From assembly GCA_001599915.1 (NCBI GenBank), contig BCIG01000020.1, forward strand, positions 583,416 through 647,415: a stretch of DNA of 64,000 nucleotides, written 5' to 3'. The position numbers were made by a program, and so were the translations under genes. Source of the stretch: Symbiotaphrina buchneri. Lineage: Eukaryota > Ascomycota > Symbiotaphrinales > Symbiotaphrinaceae. Within the stretch, counting starts at the first letter, position 1, and every line of letters begins with the position of its first letter. Positions 56,085 to 64,000 of this stretch are shown one piece after another. Under the pieces are notes generated by a model. The model was not told the DNA's origin. It worked only from the letters and a program-made list of their open reading frames with translations, and did not search any database.

Positions 56085-57370
56085 TACACTGCTTGCAATG
56101 GAACCGTCCCATCGACACGATACAAGGAGACGGCCTGACGTATCTTTTTTCTCCGGGCTCCTACTTTTTACTGGCCGCCCAGGATCACCACAGTCTGATC
56201 TATGCGCTGTCTCTCATAATGGTATCGATGAATCTCAGGTATGCGAGATGAAGGGGTGCCTAGACGATGAGCCTTCAGCTGTTGCTTGCGCTCTTGTGCG
56301 CACACCGCTACTGTTTGAACGAGGCAGACACTCGGTGGGATACTTCAAGGTTTGGAGATGTTCTCGGGGAATGTGTTGCGGCAGGTTGCATACACTCGGT
56401 CTCTGAGACCGGACGCTCGTTTGCTCTCTCATATGTCAATTACGTTTGCAGAAATTTCATTCAAATCCATTGAATACAACAAACGTTGGAATGAATGACC
56501 CTTTTCTGTTGCTTAGGTCCAATTTCTGAAGTCCAAGCAACACTACCAGAAGCCGAAATATCCATGGGAACTATTTTCATGCTTTGGTGTGCTCCGATTC
56601 CTTCATCGCCGCTGTCTTCCTTCATAAGCAAGGTGTTGCCCCAGATGCTAGCAGTGCTTCACGTGAGAGCATGTCAGCAGCAGGGGCTCTTGAAGATGAT
56701 TATGAACATGCTGTTGGCCAGCATGGCAACCAAACTCAGTTGGACCAGCCACAGCACAGATGTTCATTTGTTATGGGTATCTGGACCACAACCGCTGGAA
56801 TGGTTGTCCCTTCAGGCTGGGACAGCGAGTAGGACGTGCATATTCCAACTTATACTACCATCTAGTACTGTTATAGTGTCTTTTATCTATCCCTTTATAT
56901 AATGCCTTGGGTCGTGCTCTGGTCGTTCTGAAGACTTCAATTATTTAGTCCGGTTGAAGCGAAAGGGGGCCCTTTTTACAGCCCTGCCTTGGCATCCCGG
57001 ACCAAAGAACACGGCCGAGTACACAGCCACCCCTTTCTAAAAGGAGAAGGCAGGGAGCCATGGTAAATGCAGTATGTCCGCCAAGGCGAAAGGGGCGACC
57101 CATGAATGATACTTGGATCCAAATTTGGTCGTTTACAAAACTGACAACGCCCCGTGATCTTAGGAAGCAAGCATCCGAATCTTATCTAGCTTCGATAAGC
57201 AGACTGGTATGCAAGTGTTTACGGAAACACGCAGCACTGGTGACCCCAGTGGCGGCGTGTATAATGGTCTAATCCGCAGTAAATGATGCAAGAATATACA
57301 GGGAAAAATACACCACTGGCATCTGTTCAATCCTACCCTTCTCGAGGCCTGAAACCTCAATCCAGTCATC
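56085..57370. other. Region with coding-like fragments, then ADH promoter
   Basis: 56093-56473 and 56584-56832 contain protein-like frames that may be the 3' exons or remnants of the 54495 gene. 56833-57370 serves as 5' region of the alcohol dehydrogenase; no clear motif. Confidence 0.35.
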
Positions 57371-58435
57371 ATGTCCTCCACACCTCCTGCGACTGTGCCC
57401 TCCACGTCCCTGGCCGCGATCCAAGATGCCACCAGAAATCTGATCACAGTCACCATGCGTGAGACGCCCGTCCCAACCTCCAGACAAGTCCTCGTCAAGG
57501 TCAACTACACCGGCGTGTGCGCCACGGACCTGCACCTCGCCCGGCGCGATCTGCCCTATCTACAACGGACCGTCAACATTGGCGGGCACGAGGGCGCCGG
57601 GAATATCGCCATGCTAGGTCCCGATGTTGACTGCACGGTGTGGCATATTGGTGACCGAGTGGCCATCCGCTGGCTGCACCGCGTATGTAAGGCCTGCGAG
57701 CTCTGCACGACGGGGCATGAAAACCTGTGCCCGAACCGAAAGGTCAGTGGCAAAGATGTCGAGGGGTGCTTTGCGGGGTACGCCATTGCCGACTCCAAAT
57801 ACCTTGTCCGGCTCCCTGAGGGTGTTGCTGATGAGGATGCGGCGTCCATCTTGTGTGCGGGTGTCACGGTGTATGAGGCTCTGAAGGTGGTGCCGTTGAG
57901 TAGAGGGTCTTGGGTGGTTATTGCCGGCGCCGGTGGTGGGCTGGGCCATCTTGCTATTCAGTATGCCCTTGCAATGGGCTTTCGACCTCTGGCGCTCGAT
58001 GCTGGAAAGAGGGATATATGCATGCGGCTTGGAGCGGAAGTCTATGTTGATATTATGGACGTTCCAGATGTGGTGGCCGAGGTTGTGAAGCTCACCAACG
58101 GAGGCGCTCATGCCGCGCTGGTATGTGCCTCCTCTGGCCGCGCATATGCGGATGCAGTCAGATACCTGCGACGAGCGGGGACATTGCTGTGCCTTGGGCT
58201 ACCACCGAAGCTGTGTCCCATCCCAGTTCTTCCGGAAGATTTTATCGCCAAGGGCATCGTGATCAGGGGCACATCCACTGGGACTTTGAAGGATACAGAG
58301 GAGGCGCTGGAGTTTGCAGCACAGAAGGAGGTTAAGCCTGAATTGATGGTGAAGGGCTTGGCGGATGTGGCAGAGGTGTTGGAGGATATTGCTCAGGGGA
58401 AAGTGAATGGGAGGGTCGTGATCAAGGTAGGTTGA
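57371..58435 (+). CDS. Zinc-dependent alcohol dehydrogenase (MDR family, Adh1/3 type)
   Basis: Single exon of 354 residues, the usual cytosolic size. Catalytic zinc ligands: Cys in TGVCATDLHLARRDL and His in IGGHEGAGNIAMLG; the third is Cys in SILCAGVTVYEAL. The structural zinc lobe is VCKACELCTTGHENLCPN (Cx2Cx2Cx7C). The dinucleotide fold begins VVIAGAGGGLGHLAIQYALA, followed by LALDAGKRDICMRLGAEVYV; Asp at the end of the second strand favours NAD. It oxidises primary alcohols to aldehydes, or the reverse. It is convergent with an aldehyde dehydrogenase 105 bp downstream, so the pair may act in sequence. Some Eurotiales relatives act on longer or aromatic alcohols; substrate open. Intact. 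Confidence 0.92.
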   Translation: MSSTPPATVPSTSLAAIQDATRNLITVTMRETPVPTSRQVLVKVNYTGVCATDLHLARRDLPYLQRTVNIGGHEGAGNIAMLGPDVDCTVWHIGDRVAIRWLHRVCKACELCTTGHENLCPNRKVSGKDVEGCFAGYAIADSKYLVRLPEGVADEDAASILCAGVTVYEALKVVPLSRGSWVVIAGAGGGLGHLAIQYALAMGFRPLALDAGKRDICMRLGAEVYVDIMDVPDVVAEVVKLTNGGAHAALVCASSGRAYADAVRYLRRAGTLLCLGLPPKLCPIPVLPEDFIAKGIVIRGTSTGTLKDTEEALEFAAQKEVKPELMVKGLADVAEVLEDIAQGKVNGRVVIKVG

Positions 58436-58539
58436 CGATATACACAGGGTTCAGAGACAAAGACATGGGAAACAGTTTCGTAGATTCTAGTTAGGGCTGA
58501 AAGGTTATTTTAGCTTCAGCAATCTATCCTTCATGACTG

Positions 58540-60113
58540 CTAAAAGGGATAAATCCTTCCCGGCTGGGTCAAACTCAAAATCTTTCGATCCGTAAACTCG
58601 TCCACGCCCGCCATACCTCCAAACCTCCCATACCCACTCCTCCCTCCCGTCCCTCCATTCGGCAACGGCGCCTCAATATACACCGTGGGCCCATTAACAT
58701 GCACGCTTCCACAGCGCACCTGCTTCGCAACGTCCATGGCACGAAGCACATCCTTCGAGAAGACGCTCGCACATAACATGAAGTCAGTGGCATTAGCAAC
58801 CTCAACCGCCTCCTCATCGTTGCCGACTTCGTACAAGCAGAGGATGGGTCCGAACGTTTCTTGTTGCGATATCTGCATCTCCATCGTTACGTTGTCTAGG
58901 ATATGGGGCCGTAGAATCGTGCCCGTCGGGCCGTGAACCGTCAAGTCACCCGTCAGCAGCCTCGCACCGTCTGCAATGGCCGCTTTCACAAGTCCTAAGA
59001 TGCGTGTCGCACTGAATGGCGTGTAGAGGCCGCTGAGTGCCACATCGGGGTCTTCCGCTGCATTCCCAACCTTAAGACCTTCCACCCTGTGCATGAGCTC
59101 CATCTTGAACTCCTCAGCGATCCGCTGATGTAAGATGACACGCTCAGTGCTCATGCAGATCTGGCCGCTGTTGCACATGCCGCCAAACACAACCGCTTCG
59201 ACCGCGTCCTCGATGCTGGCATCTTCCAGGACGAGCACAGGCGACTTGCCGCCGAGCTCGAGAACGCACTGTTTGAGCACCGAGGCGGCCCAGCCAGCGA
59301 TGATGGTCCCTATGCGGTCGCTGCCTGTGAAATTTACGCGGCGCACTAGAGGATGCTTCACTGCGAGCTCCGTCACAAGCGGAGCGTCGGCCGGGGCGGT
59401 GGGTAGGAAGTTGATGCATCCCGCGGGCAGACCGGCTTCCATCAATGCGCGGACTAGGAGATGTTGTGATTTTGGGGAGAATTCGGAGGGTTTGAGAACT
59501 ACGGTGTTTCCGCAGATAAGCGGCGTGGCCACGGCCCGGGCGGTTAGGTTTACCTGTTTTCTTGGATCAGCATACTTTCTCTCTCCATGGGAAAGAAAGA
59601 GGAGGGGATTAGCAGTAACTTACAGGTGCGTCCCATGGACTGATCGCAAACATCGACTCCCACCGGCTCACGCAAGACCATGACCATCGTCCCCTCCCTA
59701 TCAGCAGGCATGATCTCGCCCTTGATATGGGTCACCAAACCCGCCGCATCCCTCAATATCCCCGCAGCAGCCCTGAGATTCAACGCAACCCAGTTCTTCG
59801 TCGCCGATACCTCGGCCGTCAGGATCTCGCCAGCCGTCGCAGCCCTGTCCTCCGCCTCAGAGGTGGCATACGACTCGATGAGGTCAGCTGCTTTGAGGAA
59901 GGTGTTACGGCGCGTGGATGGCGGCGTTCGAGACCATGTCTTGAAGGCGGCATGGGCGGCGGATATAGCGGCCTGGTAGTCGTCGACGCTGGCGCTGGAG
60001 CACTGGTAGATTACCTCGCCGGTCATGGGGTTCGTGACGGGGAAGGTGCTGCCTGTGGAGGCGGCGACGGTTTTGCCATCGACATACAGGGGTAAGGGAT
60101 CAGAGAGCTTCAT
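58540..60113 (-). pseudogene. Aldehyde dehydrogenase with a one-base frameshift
   Basis: Two exons (60113-59624, 59553-58540) cover an ALDH of about 500 residues, the usual length. ATG 60113 (MKLSDPLPLYVDGKTVAAST) is preferred to one 12 codons upstream. Motifs are FPVTNPMTGEVIYQCSSAS, AISAAHAAFKTWSRTPPS, NTVVLKPSEFSPKSQHLLV, VNFTGSDRIGTIIAG, LELGGKSPVLVLEDAS (general-base Glu), NSGQICMSTERVILHQ (nucleophile Cys) and QETFGPILCLYEVGNDEEAV. At about 59651-59656, between REPVGV and VFAISPWDAP, one extra base shifts the frame just before the intron; as written translation ends early in the intron. The intron (donor GTAAGT) and exon 2 are normal. Close to salicylaldehyde/vanillin-type ALDHs in general pattern. 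Real defect or indel error cannot be told apart here. Confidence 0.88.
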
Positions 60114-60955
60114 GGCGTGGTGTAGGTTATCCTTCTTGAACCCATTCATGGTTACTGTTAACGTGAATTGGCTTATGAGTTTTCAACGACAGAGGATTCC
60201 GATGCAGGCTCCCTTGCGCTTCAACTTTCGGCTTTCGAAGAATTTGTAACTCTCACCAGGGAGAGCACGATCCAGACCCGATCGCGGTCCTCTTGAGGTA
60301 CTGTGGAGCCCCATTGCGAAGCTAAGCTTAGGGATGCTCTGCAGCCACATGCGAACACAATCCATACAGCCTGGGAAGAAATATGGGGCCCCTGGAGGCT
60401 GGAGCTCAGGAGCTATCTTATCTTGCTCATCTTCGGAAACTTGCTTCCTGAAGCTAAGTCAAGTCTGCACCTCTTAAGTCTGTCCAATTGGTAACGTCCT
60501 TGGATCCGGAGGTGGATCCCTGGCTTTCCGAGTCTGGCTCTCTGAACGATCCAGATCAGTTTGAGGTTCCTTTGCTCAAGCACCTGGTCTCTTTTGGCCT
60601 TTGGCTGCGGATACCTGCATCCTACGCTATGCCTCGGCCCAGTTTTGATCTGCAGTCCCCTCAATGGGATCCACTCTTGTGTATGGAATAATGGGAGACG
60701 GCACTCTTGGAACGCCGGCAGTGGGTGGCGCCGGCATAGCGATAAGCCTCGGCAGGGCCTGTGCTCAGACATTTCAAGGTTCACGATAACCTTATCTCAC
60801 CCGCCGGGAATAAGATCAACAAACTCTCTCAGTACTCTACTATGTCCGGCCCGGCTCCCAGTAGCCGAACGGCAATTGCTTTAGGATAGGGGAGACGCAA
60901 GAGCAAAGAGCTAGCTTCCTGGTCCATTGTCACAGGATGCCAAGGACTGCATCAC
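60114..60955. other. Divergent intergenic region, about 0.85 kb
   Basis: 5' flanks of the ALDH gene and the allantoate-permease-like gene. No gene recognised. Confidence 0.4.
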
Positions 60956-60995
60956 TGATAAGATGGGACTGGCAAGAAGGATAAACAAGAGATAA
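60956..60995 (+). promoter_or_regulatory. Clustered GATA-factor sites upstream of the permease pseudogene
   Basis: TGATAAG at 60956, GGATAA at 60979 and AGATAA at 60990 lie in 40 bp, about 100-135 bp before the ATG at 61092. Typical of nitrogen-repressed permease promoters. Confidence 0.5.
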
Positions 60996-61091
60996 ATACA
61001 AGGGCTTTGGACAACGTCTATAAGGACTCGTTCCGGTGATCAAATCTTATAGAAAACAACAGGAGCATATTCTCACCATACATTTGTAAAA

Positions 61092-62951
61092 ATGCAGGAC
61101 GCCATCAAAGAAGCGTACAAAGACCCCGTCGAGATCGAACCCATAGGTCTCGGCGACTGTATCCTCGATCCGGTGGGAGATCCGGAATGGACCGTCGAGG
61201 AAGAAACTGCCGTCCGGCGGAAATTTGATTATACCATCACACCGTTGGTGACTACGTTGTATATGTTGTGCGCCATCGATCGGTGAGTCATGCCCTCTTG
61301 CGCCTCGAGATCACTAGATGCGTGGTTAGGAAGCGGAAACTGACTGTATATCAGATCAAGCGTAGGGTAAGCCCCAGCCCCTGAGAGAGGTCTAAAGGTG
61401 GTGATGGAAAACTAACAGCTGCCAGCAATGCGAAGATTGAGGGTCTGACTGAGGATGTTAAGCTTGTTGGATACCAGTACAACATCGTCCTCATGATCTT
61501 CTACTGCACCTACCTTGCGTACGTCTCCCTCCACCTCTGTCCCTCCAGCAAACACTAACACTCCTGCCAGCGTCGAGATCCCTAGCAACGTCATCCTGAA
61601 ACACGTCGGTCCGAAGTGGTACTGTAAGCCACAGCCCACTCTCCCATCCCTCCCTCTCTCAAATCTAACAACCCACAGACCCAGGACTCGTCTTCGCCTT
61701 CGGCATCGTCTCTCTCGGTACTGCCTTTGTTAAATCATATCCCGGTCTCGCCGTCGCCCGTGCTTTCCTGGGGATCTTTGAAGGCGGCGCCATGCCGGCT
61801 GCGGCGTTTATCCTGAGTTGCTTCTATAAAAAGCAAGAACTCTTCTTCCGTATGAGCTTCTTCATTGCGTCCAGCTCGCTGGCGAACTTTTTTTGGAGGG
61901 TTGCTGGCTGCGGGGTTGTCGTGAGTTTGTGACATGTGTGTTTATTCCGGATCGCCTTTCCTCATGGCTCAGTCGCCGGGGACATACCGTTTCCTCACTC
62001 CGCGACAGCAATACATCGCCGCCGAGCGTATGCAACGGGACATTGCCTCTGTACGTCCATCCTCCCTCCCTTCTCCTCCTCTCTAACACCCCCTCCCCCT
62101 CCCCAGAAACACCAAGAACGCATCAGCTGGACACACATCAAACTCGCCATCTTCAACATCCACACCAACGTCTGCGCATGGTGTTTCTTCGCGACCAACT
62201 CCGCCGTGCAAGGCATGGGCGCCTTCATCCCAACCATCCTGCGCGAATTCGGCTGGACCTCCACCGAGGCCCAGCTCAAATCCGTGCCGCCCTACCTCGT
62301 CGCCACAGTCCTCACTATCGTCCTCGGCTATGCGAGTGACCGCGCGAACAAGAGGGGGATCTTTCTGGTCGGGGTGCTGCCGCTGTCGATTATCGGGGTT
62401 GGGATACTGAGGTTTGCAGAGAGCGCGGAGGCGAAGTATGCGGCGACGTTTCTGAATGCGATTGCCTGCTTTGCCGGCGGTGCGGGGCTGCTGAGTTGGG
62501 GGATTAATAGTAAGCGTGACGCCCGTCGATATAACGGAGGCAAATACTGACAGCAAGCCAGACGCCGGCAGCCCAGCCGCCGCGGCTGTGGCCGGCGGCT
62601 ATATCGTGACTATAGGCAGCATCGGCGGGATCGTCTCAACGTGCTTTCACCTGCATCTCCCTCCCCGTCCCATCCCTTCTCAATCCTCCTACTCAACGTA
62701 CTGATTACATATTTCCTCTCTGCAAATGGACTTACCTCGCGGACGACGCCCCGCTGTACCACCGGGGCCACACGATCAACTTCGCAATCCAGCTCGCAGG
62801 ATCTGCGCTTGCCGTGTTTGGGCTTGCGCATTGCATGTGGGAGAATAGAGCTAGAGATGCGGGGAAAAGGGATGCCAGGATGCTGGGACTGTCGGAGGAG
62901 CAGAAGGTAGCCCTGTGTCATAGGAATCCCGTGTTTAGGTATATGGAGTAG
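61092..62951 (+). pseudogene. Allantoate-permease-type MFS transporter (Dal5/ACS family), multiply damaged
   Basis: Recognisable exons: 61092-61282, 61355-61366, 61426-61518, 61571-61623, 61679-61920, 61973-62050, 62107-62509, 62562-62640 and about 62726-62951. The second is a 12-nt exon giving the family motif IDRSSVGNAKIEGL. Other motifs are VEIPSNVILKHVGPKWY, FLGIFEGGAMPAAAFILSCF, FFIASSSLANFF, YRFLTPRQQYIAAERMQRDI, GAFIPTILREFGWTSTEAQL and DDAPLYHRGHTINFAIQLAG. Three lesions show. A T7 run at 61888-61894 is one base longer than the frame NFFGGLLAAGLS needs. About 40 residues normally between that and SPGTYRFL are absent. The last acceptor reads GCAA at 62722-62725 where GCAG is expected. 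Family members import allantoate, ureidosuccinate, nicotinate or small carboxylates. A pseudogene is the simplest reading. Confidence 0.82.
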
Positions 62952-63227
62952 ACTTGGTTGGAACGAGTAGGCTGGTTGGGGTTGGAGTGCGGATGATGGT
63001 TGGGTGTAGAATGGCGTGTTGGGGTAGGGCGGCGGGATGCAGGATTAATATGGTGTAGGGGGAATCGATGGTCCGGCTCGCGGCCATTTTGGGTTTATGA
63101 AAGTCTTGTCTCTTCCAAGAAATGTTTTATCAATTCGTCCAACTCAGAAGAATCCAAAGTCATCCAGACATCCCAATGTTTGAACAGTGAACCAAAGTCC
63201 ATCCATCATCCTTCAACGCACCACCGC

Positions 63228-64000
63228 TCACTCCCTAATCCAACTGACAACCCTCCTCCAGATCTCCACGCCATCCTGTTTCCCACCCATACCCTCCTCG
63301 AGGGCCTTCAGTTCCTCCTCCGTCTTGCCCTCGCGGAAATACGTCGATTTACTCAAAATCTTCTTCGCCAGCCCCGCATTCATCTCCGGGTGTCCCTGGA
63401 ACGTGAGGACCTTGTTCGACTCGTCCAAGTACGCCTGGTTGTCCTCGGTCAGCGGCGTGAAGCCCGGCGCCGGCTGGAACACCTTGCGGCGGTGGAACTC
63501 GTGGATTCGGTAGACTCCCGCCGAGGAGGCGAAGGGGAAGAACTTGGTGCCTTCTGGTGTGAGGTTGATCGTAGTGATGCCGACCTGTGAAGCGGTGGGG
63601 TTAGCAATATGGCCACGCAGGCGTGCTCCACAGTGACAGCAGGCAGGGACGGCAGTTTTGGTATCTTACCTCAGGACCCTCCTCTCTAAACCCAACAACC
63701 CCACCCAACGCCTTCGCCACCGCCTGATGGCCCCAACAAATGCCCACAATCTTGGTCTGCGGACTATCCCTACGCGTGTTGCGGATGAAATCCATCATCT
63801 TCAGCACCCACGGGTCGGTGCCGTTGATCTCCGCCGTGCCGCCGCTCAGCACGATCGCATCGTACTTGTCCGCGAGGTTCGGGTAGACTTGGGCGTCGAT
63901 GGGGTCGAAGAATGTGATGGAGGCGGGTGCCGATGGGTCGGCGGCGGAGAAGACGTCGATGAAGGATTGCTTGACTTCGGGCTGGAACCCGCTGCTTTGG
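63228..64000 (-). CDS. Class I glutamine amidotransferase-like protein, 5' part outside the window
   Basis: Two exons in view: from the window edge to 63670, and 63584-63228. The frame starts within SSGFQPEVKQSFIDVFSAAD, so the N-terminus and start lie beyond base 64000. Triad residues are seen: nucleophile Cys in KIVGICWGHQAVAKALGG and His/Glu in LTFQGHPEMNAGLAKKIL. VLSGGTAEINGTDPW precedes the nucleophile elbow, as in stand-alone GATase1 proteins related to GMP-synthase amidotransferase domains. The C-terminus is EEEL-rich and helical (KTEEELKALEEGMGG). The enzyme would split an amide such as that of glutamine or a gamma-glutamyl compound in the cytosol; substrate unknown. The intron joins GPE to VGITTINLT. 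No defect in the visible part. Confidence 0.88.

Noticed and set aside
1-64000. CRISPR arrays, tRNA or rRNA genes, and virus-like elements
   Set aside because: No regularly spaced direct repeats with unique spacers, no tRNA A/B-box pairs with a cloverleaf that I could fold, no rRNA-like sequence, and no polymerase, capsid or integrase motifs were seen.

Overview
The window looks like a filamentous ascomycete chromosome, most like the Eurotiales (Aspergillus/Penicillium type). The evidence is GT-AG introns of about 45-100 bp that interrupt almost every gene, Zn(II)2Cys6 regulators, a Ccg-9-type trehalose phosphorylase, a DUR3 urea transporter, HGATAR (GATA-factor) clusters upstream of nitrogen transporters, and about 27 genes in 64 kb on both strands. 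Species cannot be fixed from sequence alone. I saw no rRNA, tRNA, CRISPR array, virus-like element or intact transposon. Exon boundaries were worked out by hand from splice signals, reading frame and recalled family motifs; no search or expression data were used.

Layout: 0-5 kb holds a gene cut by the window edge, a MARVEL-like four-helix protein, two small unknowns and the PP4 (Pph3) phosphatase catalytic subunit. 5-8 kb is a six-exon urea/H+ symporter. 10-13 kb is a CSC1/OSCA-like channel carrying an in-frame stop. 15-21 kb holds an F-box protein and tubulin cofactor D, transcribed divergently. 21-25 kb holds an unknown membrane protein behind a 19-bp minisatellite, a flavin-binding PNPOx-like protein and a mitochondrial thioredoxin-like protein. 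25-32 kb is a 14-helix drug-efflux MFS divergent from a Zn2Cys6 regulator. 33-36 kb holds two low-complexity unknowns. 37-40 kb is an eight-exon trehalose phosphorylase. 42-48 kb holds a GABA-type amino-acid permease, a tubby-like protein and a DUF89/ARMT1 phosphatase.

48-54 kb is the most coherent functional group: a levoglucosan/anhydro-sugar kinase, a Zn2Cys6 regulator and an MFS sugar transporter that share neighbouring or divergent promoters. I infer an anhydro-sugar uptake and activation locus. The transporter is frameshifted. 54-64 kb holds an unknown protein, a zinc alcohol dehydrogenase convergent with a frameshifted aldehyde dehydrogenase, an allantoate-permease-type MFS gene with several lesions, and a class I glutamine amidotransferase cut by the window edge.

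Two themes cut across the window. First, lesions in host genes concentrate at 52-63 kb while nearly everything to the left is intact, so this is either a decaying accessory segment or a stretch of poor assembly. Second, several genes need very small exons (12, 17, 23, 29 and 29 nt) that automatic annotation would probably miss, including one that completes a zinc cluster.
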